From Bacteroidales bacterium (GTDB taxonomy: Bacteria; Bacteroidota; Bacteroidia; Bacteroidales; UBA932), in assembly GCA_017934185.1 (NCBI GenBank), contig JAGBJY010000017.1, positions 1 through 64,000 of the forward strand: a DNA stretch of 64,000 nt, written 5' to 3'. The notes beneath the pieces are model-generated. The model searched no databases and was not told the DNA's origin. It saw only the letters and a list, made by a program, of their open reading frames with translations. Shown here in pieces: positions 34,340 to 42,904 of the stretch. The stretch's first letter is position 1; each line of letters opens with the position of its first letter. The position numbers and the translations under genes are program-made.

Positions 34340-36829
34340 TTAAAAATCCACATCGATACCCACATTGATGGTAAAATTCTTCTTTTCCCGGCGATGGGTG
34401 AGCCGCCAGAAAGCATCTACCCTGAGAATCCGGAGGATGTTGGAGATGCCGGCACCCACTTCAACATAGGGAACTTCCAGGGTTCCGGCGCCCGGCGGCG
34501 GCAGGAAAGGCGCCTGCTGAATGTTGCGGTAGGTGCCCCAGGCAAAGCGGGCTGTGAGCACTTCCCTGAGGTCCAGCTTCTTGATCAGCGGAATCTTTCC
34601 CAGGAAGAATCCGTTGAAGTTATGCTCATAATATCCCTCCAGCCAGCGGTCCGATATGAACTCATAATAGTCCATGCAGGAAAAAGCGGTGCGGTCCATG
34701 AAGAAGGTCTGGTTGCCGGCGTGGAGCTTGAGCAGGGGGTAGGGAACGTTCCCGACAAAGGCTCCGCTCTCCAGGTACAGGCGTCCGAAGCCCAGGAAGA
34801 AGGAGGGAGTGCGCCACTCCAGGGTGGCTTCGGCCTTGAGGTAGGGGACATCCTCTGCGGTGATGCCCTTGACGGCGCCGGTCAGGCCCAGGGTAAGGAC
34901 CGGATATTTGGTGAGCAGATAGGTTTTGACGAAAGGTCCGCGGTTCACCCTTTCGTTCCAGGAAAAGCGCAGGCTGGCGTACATCCGGTTGGCCGAGAAA
35001 CTCTCCTGGAGCGTCTGGTCGGGCCTCACAAAGGGCACTGCCCGGTTACTCCAGATGCGCATATGGTCAATGCCGAACTGTGCATTCACATTGGGCGAGA
35101 ACTCATGGTCGTATTTGAGGCTCACGCTGCCTACGCGGCTTTGGCGGTCGGCGTGGGAACGGGCGAAGATGGAGGAAAACATGTTCTGGGCGGTGAAAAC
35201 GCCGGTACCGCTGCCCAGCTGGACAAAATCTTTCTGGGCCGCGAAAGACAGTTTCCGGGTGGTCTCCCGCTTGAACATCCATTCACCGGTGGCCTGCCAG
35301 CCGATGGTGCGGCTCTTAAAGCCGTAGGCAAGGTAACCGCCCACGCGGAAACGTTCCGAGAGTTCCCTCCGGGTGCGTCCTCCCAGTTGGATGCGCCAGC
35401 CTTCCACGTCGTTCTGTACCACGGTGCGGGCCCATCGGCCAAATTCCATCTTCCACGGATCTACCGGGATATAACTGGTGACAAGGGCGCGGATAATCTC
35501 TTCGGAGACTTTATAAAAAGGCTTTTGCTGGAGCTCATCCACCATGTCGTAGATGCCTTGCTCCCTGGCCGACAGCGCGAAGGGACGGGCCTCATTCCAG
35601 AAGGATTCGTTCCCGCGGATGACGGAACGCATGACCACCGGGTTGTCTATTTCTTTGACATCTTTCTCCGGGGTGGGGGCAAAGACGGGCACCTCATAGG
35701 ACATTTGCCGGTGGGCCAGGAAGGAAAGGAGCCTGGAGTTTTCGCGGAGGGTGATGGAGGCGTCCAGGAAGAGTTTCTCGTCTTCATAGAACCACTGGCC
35801 GTTGGGGAGCCGGCGGTAATGGATGTCTATGTTCACATGGCGCAGCCAGTTCACGTTGGAGGCTTCTGACAGGCGGGCGTGGACGCTCCGGATGCCAAAA
35901 TCCTCTGCGTCAATGTGCATTTCGCCGTCCAGGGTGGGTGAGGTGACCAGTTTCTTGGGGTGGAAGCGGAGTACATAGGTTTTCCTGCCTTCCACTTGCA
36001 GACTGTCTACCAGGAAATAATTGTAAAAGGGATGGGAGGCAGCGGCCGCCGGGTTGGGGAGGTCCAGGTTGAAAACCGAAAGGCTGCTTTTGTAAAAGTT
36101 GGATTTAAGCAGGTAACTGCCTGTAAATTGGCGTAGTACGTTGTCTTCCTTGACGCCGGAGATGCGGCTGGCCTTCATTACTTCCCGGTTGTAGGCGGGG
36201 GCCTGGTTGTGGTACAGTTCCGACAGGTTCTCCGAAATCATGATGGGAAGGAAAGGCTTGCCGGTAATGGCCGATGTGTCCGTGTACTGCCGGATGTAGC
36301 CCAGGTTTTTCTCGATGATGCCCAGTTTGAAAAGGTCTTCCGTATTGGTGGCGTCCAGTTCTATGCGGGTGTACAGCCGGGTGTTCCAGTCCGGGGCGTT
36401 GTCGGGGTCGTTGCGGGAAAGGCTTTCGTCCAGCTTGCGGAGGATGGATTTGATGTAGCGGTTGTCCGGCTTCACAAAGGCGGCGCTCAGTTGCCGCGGG
36501 TCCGGCCGCAGCACAAAATTCATCTCGGTGAACGCGCCGGGAGTGATGGTGGCCGACAAACTCTCATAGCCCAGCAGCGAAGCGGTGAGCACTTTGGCGG
36601 CGGGGTCGCGCGTTTCCAGGCTGTATCGGCCCTCCAGGTCTGAGGAAATGCCGATGGTGGTGCCGTCGAAGTACAGGCCCACGAAGGGGAGGGGCTCCCC
36701 GCTCTCTCCGTCTGTCACCCTCCCGCGCACGCGGGTGGTCTGCGCTGCCAGCGGCAGTGCAGTCAGGAGCAAAAGCAGTAGCGTGAGGGCTCTTTTGAAC
36801 ACAGGCCAAAGATAAGCCTTTTTGTTCAA
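34340..36829 (-). CDS. DUF5686 outer-membrane protein with N-terminal carboxypeptidase-regulatory-like domain
   Basis: 829 aa. Signal peptide LTLLLLLLTALPLAAQ. Residues about 35-110 are a carboxypeptidase regulatory-like beta domain (VRGRVTDGESGEPLPFVGLYF). The rest is a DUF5686 large-barrel region ending in the aromatic outer-membrane signature NFTINVGIDVDF. Homologues are common in Bacteroidota next to envelope genes, without a settled function. It lies 12 bp behind the acyltransferase gene and 13 bp before the AraC gene, so a lipid or envelope role is inferred. Confidence 0.75.
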   Translation of the reverse strand: MNKKAYLWPVFKRALTLLLLLLTALPLAAQTTRVRGRVTDGESGEPLPFVGLYFDGTTIGISSDLEGRYSLETRDPAAKVLTASLLGYESLSATITPGAFTEMNFVLRPDPRQLSAAFVKPDNRYIKSILRKLDESLSRNDPDNAPDWNTRLYTRIELDATNTEDLFKLGIIEKNLGYIRQYTDTSAITGKPFLPIMISENLSELYHNQAPAYNREVMKASRISGVKEDNVLRQFTGSYLLKSNFYKSSLSVFNLDLPNPAAAASHPFYNYFLVDSLQVEGRKTYVLRFHPKKLVTSPTLDGEMHIDAEDFGIRSVHARLSEASNVNWLRHVNIDIHYRRLPNGQWFYEDEKLFLDASITLRENSRLLSFLAHRQMSYEVPVFAPTPEKDVKEIDNPVVMRSVIRGNESFWNEARPFALSAREQGIYDMVDELQQKPFYKVSEEIIRALVTSYIPVDPWKMEFGRWARTVVQNDVEGWRIQLGGRTRRELSERFRVGGYLAYGFKSRTIGWQATGEWMFKRETTRKLSFAAQKDFVQLGSGTGVFTAQNMFSSIFARSHADRQSRVGSVSLKYDHEFSPNVNAQFGIDHMRIWSNRAVPFVRPDQTLQESFSANRMYASLRFSWNERVNRGPFVKTYLLTKYPVLTLGLTGAVKGITAEDVPYLKAEATLEWRTPSFFLGFGRLYLESGAFVGNVPYPLLKLHAGNQTFFMDRTAFSCMDYYEFISDRWLEGYYEHNFNGFFLGKIPLIKKLDLREVLTARFAWGTYRNIQQAPFLPPPGAGTLEVPYVEVGAGISNILRILRVDAFWRLTHRREKKNFTINVGIDVDF

Positions 36830-36841
36830 ATAAACAAAGCT

Positions 36842-37705
36842 CTACCGCTGCCAAAGGGCCGATCGTAGGATAAATTGTTCCGGAAGCGGCATCCCGTATA
36901 CCTGCTGGCGGAGGAAGGCTTTGAAGTCTTCTTCCGGAACGGCTTGCTGCTCCTCAACGCTGATGACGGGGCCGATGCCCATGCGGGGATGGGTTCCCCT
37001 TTTGTTGTAGGCCTCATGGCAGAGACGCAGCAGGCGTACCCGGAAATCAATGAGCCCCAGGCTGTAATAGAACCAGGAGTTGTGGTCAAAAAAGCGGATG
37101 GGAATCACCGGCACCTTGGCCTTCCGGATTAGTTTGACCGCGGCATCCTGCCAGTCCCTTTCCTGCAGCTTTTCTTTCTGGAAAGGCTTCCAATCGGCCA
37201 CGGCGCCGGAAGGGAAGAGGGCCAGGGGTTCTCCGCTCCTGAGTTGCAGGAGGGCGTTTTTGATGCCATTGATGCTGGTGGCGGTGGCGCTGCCCCGGGT
37301 GGCTCCGGTGGGATTCACGGAGATGAAATTGGGGGCAAGGCCGTGAATGAGCATAAGCGCTTCATTCACCATCACCTTCACCTGCGGCCGTACGTGGCCC
37401 AGGACATCTACCAGCGCAATGCCGTCAATGTGGCCGTAGAAGTGGTTGGAGATGGTGATGAAGGGACCTTCTGGGAAAGACTGGAGCCGCTCTGGGTTGC
37501 CGATGAGCATGTCCACGCCCAAGTCGTCCATGATGCCCTTGGCAAAGTCGGGGCCGGGCATTACGCCCGCATCTTCCAGGCGCTGGTGCGTTGCGTTCAC
37601 TTTCTTGAGGCCGGTGAACCCTTCTACGGCACGGAATAGCCGTCGGCCACAAGTTCCTTGGAAAACGGACAGGTGCTGCGCCGCTTGTTCGGGAGAAAGT
37701 ACCAT
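36842..37705 (-). CDS. PlsC-type O-acyltransferase, probable GlsA (glycine lipid synthesis)
   Basis: 287 aa. The acyltransferase box NHFYGHIDGIAL has the catalytic His-x4-Asp, with FISVNPTGATRG and ALFPSGAVADWKPF as later PlsC/GlsA-type motifs. In Bacteroides, GlsB N-acylates glycine and GlsA O-acylates the product to give glycine (and flavolipin-type) lipids. A GlsB-like gene lies 1.5 kb upstream. Its ATG abuts the stop of the CDP-alcohol transferase (TAG-ATG), so the two are coupled. Substrate assignment is inference; lysophospholipid acylation is the main alternative. Confidence 0.68.
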   Translation of the reverse strand: MVLSPEQAAQHLSVFQGTCGRRLFRAVEGFTGLKKVNATHQRLEDAGVMPGPDFAKGIMDDLGVDMLIGNPERLQSFPEGPFITISNHFYGHIDGIALVDVLGHVRPQVKVMVNEALMLIHGLAPNFISVNPTGATRGSATATSINGIKNALLQLRSGEPLALFPSGAVADWKPFQKEKLQERDWQDAAVKLIRKAKVPVIPIRFFDHNSWFYYSLGLIDFRVRLLRLCHEAYNKRGTHPRMGIGPVISVEEQQAVPEEDFKAFLRQQVYGMPLPEQFILRSALWQR

Positions 37706-38419
37706 CTATTGCACCTCCTTCTTATTGAGCGGGTCTATCCGGTTGTAATACCGGGCATCCTTGAAGAAGCCGACGATAAAAAAGAGGAACAGCAGCAGGG
37801 AAATGGCAACGGCCGCATAGTCAAACAGCCCTACCATAAACTCATTGTGGAAAAGCGTCAGGGGATGCTTCCAGGTGCTGAGGGCAGGAACGTAGATGAA
37901 GAGGGTGTTGATTATCATCAGCAGCAGGCGGAACTCGGTGGGCCCCAGGCCGCCGTAGGTGAGCTTCATTTCGCCTTTGAGGTGGCAATTGATATACACG
38001 GAAATGCTTATCATGAAATACCCTACCAGGGCCAGCATGGCAAAGCTCATGTTCACCATGGGGCTCATTCCCACGCCGATGAACATGATGGTTTCATTGA
38101 TTACGTCTACCGTGTGGTCTATGTAGAAACCGTAAATCTTTCGCTGTGTGCCGCGGACGCGGGCCAGACTGCCGTCCAGGGAATCGCCGAACCAGTTGAG
38201 GAAGAGGCCGAAGTTGGCCAGCCAAATCCAATTGAGGTTCAGGTTGGAGAGGGCGTAACCCGCGGCCATCACAAGACTTCCCAGGAAGCCCACGAAAGTG
38301 AGCAGGTCGGAAGTAACCCAGGCGGGCATTTTCCCGGCCAGATACACCAGCACCTTTTTCTCCAGCGGATTCAGGATGGAAGTCTGGATTCTGTTGGCTT
38401 GTTTTCTATCTTCACCCAT
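37706..38419 (-). CDS. CDP-alcohol phosphatidyltransferase family membrane protein
   Basis: 237 aa with about six membrane segments. The catalytic signature reads DSLDGSLAR followed by G-x3-D-x3-D (GFYIDHTVD), with nine residues between AR and G where eight is usual. It transfers a phosphatidyl group from CDP-diacylglycerol to an alcohol such as glycerol phosphate, serine or inositol phosphate; the acceptor cannot be read. It is the first gene of the minus-strand set with the GlsA-like acyltransferase. It is divergent from DUF5715 across a 119-base AT-rich gap. Confidence 0.82.
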   Translation of the reverse strand: MGEDRKQANRIQTSILNPLEKKVLVYLAGKMPAWVTSDLLTFVGFLGSLVMAAGYALSNLNLNWIWLANFGLFLNWFGDSLDGSLARVRGTQRKIYGFYIDHTVDVINETIMFIGVGMSPMVNMSFAMLALVGYFMISISVYINCHLKGEMKLTYGGLGPTEFRLLLMIINTLFIYVPALSTWKHPLTLFHNEFMVGLFDYAAVAISLLLFLFFIVGFFKDARYYNRIDPLNKKEVQ

Positions 38420-38538
38420 AGATAATTATCTGTTTGAAAAGACAAAAATAACATTTATTTCCCAAAAGCGGCATTCATTGCGTGATAATTCGATGCATAA
38501 AGCGCCAAAAAGACAATAATTATTTGTAAATTAGCAGA

Positions 38539-39249
38539 ATGAATAAGAAGATTGCCTCCATTGCCGTAGCCATCGCCGCCGTGCTCCACCTCGTGGCGGG
38601 CGTCAAGGGCTGCAAGAGTATCAGGGCCAAGGCCGAGCAGCGCCGCTGGCTTGCGCAAGGGCCCATTGAGAATCATCCGGTTCGCATCTACGATGTAAAA
38701 TTCGCGCGGGAGTTCAACGATATGAACGAGGTACAGCTCGCGGCCGCCCAGGCCATCGGCGTTCCTCCCGTGGCCGACAGGGCCGCTGCGGAGCAGCTCA
38801 AACAGAAACTGGTGCGGCTGGAAGACAATGAACTGTATGTCATCGATTCCCTTACCCATTCCATCCCATACCTCATTCCATCGGCCAAGGAGCTTCTGGA
38901 CAGGATAGGACGCAATTTCCAGGATTCGCTTGTGTCCAAGGGCCTCAATCCCAATAAATTGGTGGTGACTTCCGTACTCAGGACAGAGGCCGATGTGGCC
39001 AAACTCCGCCGTCGGAACACCAACGCGTCGGAGAACTCCACCCACCGCTACGGCACCACCTTCGATCTTTCTTACTGGCGTTACGTGAAGGTGCCGGACC
39101 TCAGGGGCCGTCCCTATGAAGATGTGCCGCCGGAGTACCTCCGCGCTACCCTGAGCCAGGTGCTCCGGGATTTGCACAATGAGCCCGGCGTGTGTTACGT
39201 CAAATACGAGCGGAAGCAGAACTGCTTCCATATTACGGTGCGCAAGTAA
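38539..39249 (+). CDS. DUF5715 protein, possible M15-type peptidase fold
   Basis: 236 aa. One N-terminal hydrophobic segment (ASIAVAIAAVLHLVAG) suggests export with an uncleaved anchor or signal. VTSVLRTEADVAKLRRRN, then STHRYGTTFDLSYW, recall the S-x-H-x2-G-x3-D zinc-site pattern of M15 D-Ala-D-Ala carboxypeptidases, and NCFHITVR at the C-terminus would give the second His. Cell-wall peptide cleavage is therefore possible but unproven. It lies between the two lipid acyltransferase operons and ends one base before the convergent glsB-like gene. Confidence 0.6.
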   Translation: MNKKIASIAVAIAAVLHLVAGVKGCKSIRAKAEQRRWLAQGPIENHPVRIYDVKFAREFNDMNEVQLAAAQAIGVPPVADRAAAEQLKQKLVRLEDNELYVIDSLTHSIPYLIPSAKELLDRIGRNFQDSLVSKGLNPNKLVVTSVLRTEADVAKLRRRNTNASENSTHRYGTTFDLSYWRYVKVPDLRGRPYEDVPPEYLRATLSQVLRDLHNEPGVCYVKYERKQNCFHITVRK

Positions 39250-40224
39250 CTATTTCTTTTGCAGGCGCTTAAGCAGGGCGCGGATGCTCTTCCATCCCTG
39301 CTCAAGGAAACTCTGGGAATGGCGCTGGCGCTTCTCCGGATACAGGTCGTCAAACGTGATGAGGATGCCGGAGTCAAAAACGTCGTGGAACTCGTCATTG
39401 ATGCCCGTCCCGAAGTAAATCATGGTAGGGGAGAGGTTCATGTAGGTGTTTACCAGCGGGGGAATGGAAACGCCCAGTTTCAGCACTTCCTGCTTGAGCA
39501 CCCGGTAGGCGTCTTTGAGACCCAGGCCTTTGAACAGGCGGGTATAGCGCTGCGGCCGCGCCACTTTTACTTCTTTACGGATGCTTATCATGCGGGACCC
39601 TTTTCCGAAGTACTTCTTCATGAAGCACATAATCATCTCGCGGGCTTCGGTGGGATACGCTTCATAAATGGTGGCTTTCCCGAAGAAATACTTGATTCTT
39701 TTTTCGTAAAGAATGCCGATGGCGGCTATCCCGTCAAAGAGATTGTCCAGGGCGTAGAGGCTCTTGGACCCGGCTTTGGAGCTCTGGTACTCCACAGAGA
39801 CAAAACTGCGCCCCAGTTCCAGTGTGTGGGGAAGATAATCCCGCAGGAATTTCCGCGAGAACTGGAACATGTGGGAGGAGGTGAGGATGGGCTGGCCGAA
39901 GCGGTCGAATACGGCTTCGTCGCAAAGGCAGAAACGGTAGCCGCCAATAATTTCTTCGGCCTCCGGATCCCACAGGACCAGCTGTTTATAGCCGTAGGCG
40001 GGGTTGGTGTCGAATTTGTCAATGTCCAGGGGCTCTCCGGTGCCGCCGCCGTCATTGCGGAAGGCAATTTCCCTTAATCGGCCAATCTCTTTGATGACGT
40101 TTTCCGACTCCGGCCCCACAATGTAGAGTTCGTTTCCTGCGCGGTTGGTGGTACGAAGGAGCTTCTGAGGGTTCAGTTCGGCCTTCAGAAGCTCCTTGTC
40201 TATGGGGGAGATGATGGGTTTCAT
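39250..40224 (-). CDS. GNAT-fold N-acyltransferase, probable glycine N-acyltransferase (GlsB-like)
   Basis: 324 aa, no membrane segment. The acyl-homoserine-lactone-synthase-like/GNAT core contains NVIKEIGRLREIAFRNDGGG, YKQLVLWDPEAEEIIGGYRF and LELGRSFVSVEYQ, the layout of the hemolysin-like GlsB/OlsB proteins that use acyl-ACP to acylate glycine or ornithine. The N-terminal ELNPQKLLRTTNRAGNELYI fits GlsB. It starts 5 bp after the kbl stop, so enzymes that make glycine and use glycine appear translationally linked. Glycine as substrate is inferred. Confidence 0.72.
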   Translation of the reverse strand: MKPIISPIDKELLKAELNPQKLLRTTNRAGNELYIVGPESENVIKEIGRLREIAFRNDGGGTGEPLDIDKFDTNPAYGYKQLVLWDPEAEEIIGGYRFCLCDEAVFDRFGQPILTSSHMFQFSRKFLRDYLPHTLELGRSFVSVEYQSSKAGSKSLYALDNLFDGIAAIGILYEKRIKYFFGKATIYEAYPTEAREMIMCFMKKYFGKGSRMISIRKEVKVARPQRYTRLFKGLGLKDAYRVLKQEVLKLGVSIPPLVNTYMNLSPTMIYFGTGINDEFHDVFDSGILITFDDLYPEKRQRHSQSFLEQGWKSIRALLKRLQKK

Positions 40225-40229
40225 GCGCG

Positions 40230-41420
40230 CTATTTAAGGACGGACAGTTCCTTGCCCACTTTGATGAAAGCGGCGATGGCTTTGTCCAGGTGCTCACGGG
40301 TGTGGGCCGCCGACAGCTGCACGCGGATACGGGCCTGTCCTTTGGGCACTACGGGATAATAGAAGCCGGTGACAAAGATGCCTTCCTTGGCAATGCGGGC
40401 GGCAAAATCCTGGGAGAGCTTGGCATCGTACAGCATGACGGCACAGATGGCGCTCTGGGTGGGCTTGATGTCAAAGCCGGCAGAGAGCATTTTGTCGCGG
40501 AAGTACTCCACGTTCTCTACCAACTTGTCATGCAGGGCGTTGGATTCCTCCAGAATCTTGAAGGTTTCAATGCCGGCGGCGGCGATGGACGGCGGGATGG
40601 AATTGGAGAACAGGTACGGACGGCTGCGCTGGCGGAGCATGTCAATGATTTCTTTCCGGCCCGTGGTGAAGCCGCCTACGGCGCCGCCGAAGGCCTTGCC
40701 CAGGGTGCCGGTCACGATATCCACGCGGCCATATACATTATACTGTTCCTGCACGCCGCGGCCGGTTTTGCCCACTACGCCGGCGCTGTGGCTTTCGTCC
40801 ACCATTACAAGGGCGTCGTATTTTTCGGCCAGGTCACAGATTTTGTCCATCGGGGCCACGTTGCCGTCCATGGAGAATACGCCGTCCGTGACGATGATGC
40901 GGTACCGGCAGGCCTGGGCTTCCTGGAGCTTGGCTTCAAGGTCTGCCATATCGGCATTGGCATAACGGAAACGCTGGGCCTTGCACAGGCGCACGCCGTC
41001 AATGATGGAGGCGTGGTTCAGGGAATCGGAGATGATGGCGTCTTCTGCGGTGAAAAGGGGCTCAAACACACCGCCGTTGGCGTCGAAGCAGGCGGCATAG
41101 AGGATGGCGTCTTCTGTGTGGAAGTATTGGGCCACGGCCTTTTCCAGGCGTTTGTGAAGGTCTTGGGTGCCGCAGATGAAGCGCACCGAAGACATACCGT
41201 AGCCGCGGGTGTCCATGGCCTGCTTGGCCGCCTCTACCAGGCGCGGGCTGTTGGCCAGGCCCAGGTAGTTGTTGGCGCAGAAGTTAAGGGCCTTGGAACC
41301 GTCTTCCAGGGTGATTTCGGCGCTCTGGGAACTTACGATATTGCGTTCTTTTTTGTAAAGACCGGCTTCTTCGATGGCTTTTAGCTCATCCTGAAGATAT
41401 TGCTGAAATTTTCCGTACAT
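40230..41420 (-). CDS. kbl: Glycine C-acetyltransferase (2-amino-3-ketobutyrate CoA ligase)
   Basis: 396 aa of the alpha-oxoamine synthase family. The PLP Lys lies in GTLGKAFGGAVGG near residue 240. NFCANNYLGLANSPRLVEAA and SVRFICGTQDLHKRLE are Kbl-type blocks. It cleaves 2-amino-3-ketobutyrate with CoA to glycine and acetyl-CoA. The divergent neighbour tdh makes its substrate from threonine, which supports Kbl over the sphingolipid enzyme serine palmitoyltransferase. It heads an operon with the glsB-like gene. Confidence 0.92.
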   Translation of the reverse strand: MYGKFQQYLQDELKAIEEAGLYKKERNIVSSQSAEITLEDGSKALNFCANNYLGLANSPRLVEAAKQAMDTRGYGMSSVRFICGTQDLHKRLEKAVAQYFHTEDAILYAACFDANGGVFEPLFTAEDAIISDSLNHASIIDGVRLCKAQRFRYANADMADLEAKLQEAQACRYRIIVTDGVFSMDGNVAPMDKICDLAEKYDALVMVDESHSAGVVGKTGRGVQEQYNVYGRVDIVTGTLGKAFGGAVGGFTTGRKEIIDMLRQRSRPYLFSNSIPPSIAAAGIETFKILEESNALHDKLVENVEYFRDKMLSAGFDIKPTQSAICAVMLYDAKLSQDFAARIAKEGIFVTGFYYPVVPKGQARIRVQLSAAHTREHLDKAIAAFIKVGKELSVLK

Positions 41421-41440
41421 GTTATGTGGTTTTAGACCTT

Positions 41441-41448
41441 CAAATTTA
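41441..41448 (-). promoter_or_regulatory. Promoter -7 box for kbl-glsB
   Basis: TAAATTTG on the minus strand, 20 bases upstream of the kbl ATG at 41420. The divergent tdh promoter carries the identical octamer. Confidence 0.5.
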
Positions 41449-41459
41449 ATGAATAAATC

Positions 41460-41490
41460 TTGAATAATCTATGAAAAAGTTATAAATTTG
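41460..41490 (+). promoter_or_regulatory. Promoter for tdh
   Basis: TTG at 41460-41462, 20 bases, then TAAATTTG at 41483-41490. This fits the -33/-7 layout and lies 29 bases before the ATG at 41520. Confidence 0.6.
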
Positions 41491-41519
41491 TGCCCCACAT
41501 ACAATATTTGGACACTAGA

Positions 41520-42476
41520 ATGAAAAATATCCTGGTTATCGGTTCCACCGGCCAGATTGGCTCGGAACTCACCCTTAAACTCCGCAGAGAAGTACCTGGC
41601 AGCACAGTAGTGGCTGGCTATATCCCTGGCGCAGAGCCTCATGGCGAACTCCTGGAAAGCGGCCCTTCGGCCATTGCCGATGTACGCAATGCCGGCACCC
41701 TGGCTTCCGTAGTGGATAAGTACAAGATAGATACGGTTATCAACCTGGCGGCCCTGCTTTCTGCCATTGCGGAGCGAAAGCCCCTCATGGCCTGGGATAT
41801 CCAGATGAACGGTCTGCTCAACATCCTGGAAATTGCCCGCGAGAAAGGCTGCGCCGTGTTCACGCCCTCTTCCATCGGCTCCTTCGGCCCGGAGACTCCG
41901 CGTAAGGATGTGCCCCAGGATACCATTCAGCGCCCCCGCTCCATGTATGGCGTCACCAAGGTGGCCACGGAGCTCCTAAGTGACTATTATTTCCACAAAT
42001 TCGGGGTGGACACCCGCTCGGTGCGCTTCCCGGGCCTCATTTCCTATACAACCCTGCCGGGCGGCGGCACCACGGACTATGCTGTGGAAGTGTATTATTC
42101 CGCCGTGAAAGGGGAGGAGTTTGTATGTCCTATCGCCGCCGGCACCTATATGGACATGATGTATATGCCGGACGCCCTGGATGCCGTAATGAAACTCATG
42201 CAGGCCGACCCTTCCCGCCTTGTGCACCGCAACGCCTTCAACATTGCATCCATGAGCTTTGAGCCGGAAACGCTCTTTGCCAAAATCCGCGAATACATCC
42301 CCGGCCTCAAGGTTCGTTATGAAGTGGATCCTATCCGTCAGGCCATCGCCACGTCCTGGCCGGACAACATGGACGACACCTGCGCCCGTGAGGAATGGGG
42401 CTGGAAACCTACTTACAATTTGGATACAATGACCCGCGATATGGTGGAACATCTCCGGATTAAGCTGGGAAAGTAG
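41520..42476 (+). CDS. L-threonine 3-dehydrogenase, SDR/epimerase type
   Basis: 318 aa from ATG 41520. An N-terminal NAD-binding GSTGQIGSEL motif and an active-site SMYGVTKVATE (Tyr-x3-Lys) place it in the extended SDR family. FPGLISYTTLPGGGTTDYAVE and MYMPDALDAVM match the threonine dehydrogenases of this fold known from other Bacteroidota. It oxidises threonine to 2-amino-3-ketobutyrate, the Kbl substrate. It is divergent from kbl across a 99-base gap with paired promoters. The epimerase-like fold leaves a small chance of another substrate. Confidence 0.87.
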   Translation: MKNILVIGSTGQIGSELTLKLRREVPGSTVVAGYIPGAEPHGELLESGPSAIADVRNAGTLASVVDKYKIDTVINLAALLSAIAERKPLMAWDIQMNGLLNILEIAREKGCAVFTPSSIGSFGPETPRKDVPQDTIQRPRSMYGVTKVATELLSDYYFHKFGVDTRSVRFPGLISYTTLPGGGTTDYAVEVYYSAVKGEEFVCPIAAGTYMDMMYMPDALDAVMKLMQADPSRLVHRNAFNIASMSFEPETLFAKIREYIPGLKVRYEVDPIRQAIATSWPDNMDDTCAREEWGWKPTYNLDTMTRDMVEHLRIKLGK

Positions 42477-42580
42477 TATAGAAACAACTTTAGTAAATAT
42501 TTTGTTTAAAATTTTTATAGCTGATAATCAGTTGGTTGGCTATTTTGATAAAAATTTTTGTAAAAAAAGTTTATAAAAAA

Positions 42581-42611
42581 TTTGCAAATCAAAAAAATTG
42601 CCGTACCTTTG
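42581..42611 (+). promoter_or_regulatory. Strong promoter for the candidate small RNA after tdh
   Basis: TTTG (42581-42584), 19 bases, then TACCTTTG (42604-42611). No substantial reading frame with a credible start follows; the transcript would start near 42617. Confidence 0.6.
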
Positions 42612-42616
42612 TATGC

Positions 42617-42732
42617 GGAATGAGGAACTAAGGTTCTCTTACGGAATCATTCTATTGGTTATTAGTTTTAGTGTTATTAATTATGTGGTTAGTAAGAGCG
42701 TCCGCCTGAGACAGGCCGACGTTTCTTTTTTT
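42617..42732 (+). ncRNA. Candidate small RNA with 5' hairpin and intrinsic terminator
   Basis: About 116 nt between the promoter at 42581-42611 and a terminator. The 5' end can fold into nested stems: GAATGA (42618-42623) with TCATTC (42647-42652), and GGAAC (42624-42628) with GTTCT (42633-42637) inside. An AU-rich unpaired middle follows. The 3' end is a hairpin, CGTC-C-GCCTG / CAGGC-C-GACG (42699-42721), with a T-rich tail to 42732. No protein of note is encoded. I do not recognise an RNA family. Confidence 0.55.
42699..42732 (+). terminator. Intrinsic terminator of the candidate small RNA
   Basis: Stem CGTC/GACG and GCCTG/CAGGC with one C-C mismatch and loop AGA, followed by TTTCTTTTTTT. 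Confidence 0.7.
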
Positions 42733-42760
42733 ATGTGCCTCTCTGTGCGCGGCGTGCGTG

Positions 42761-42841
42761 CAAGGTGTCCGGTTTTTCGGGACACTTTGCGCGAAAATGC
42801 GGCAAAAACGCACAAGGTGTCCGTTATTGTGGGACACCTTG
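42761..42841. repeat. Twin hairpin repeats
   Basis: Two copies of a 29-base hairpin, 42761-42789 and 42813-42841. Each has the left arm CAAGGTGTCC, a 9-base loop and the right arm GGACACYTTG. Only one arm base differs, keeping a G-T pair in the first copy, while the loops differ. Conserved arms with variable loops suggest a protein-binding or mobile palindromic element. Confidence 0.75.
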
Positions 42842-42904
42842 TACACCGCAGACGCACACCTGCAACGCTGCTCCATTTGCCTGCACTCTAAGCCGCTGTT
42901 CCTG

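Noticed and set aside
40230..41420. kbl considered as serine palmitoyltransferase (sphingolipids)
   Set aside because: The divergent threonine dehydrogenase and Kbl-type sequence blocks favour glycine C-acetyltransferase, although both belong to one family.
42598..42891. Reading frame of 97 codons starting at the small-RNA promoter
   Set aside because: It starts upstream of the expected transcript start, runs through a terminator and two hairpins, and its translation resembles nothing.
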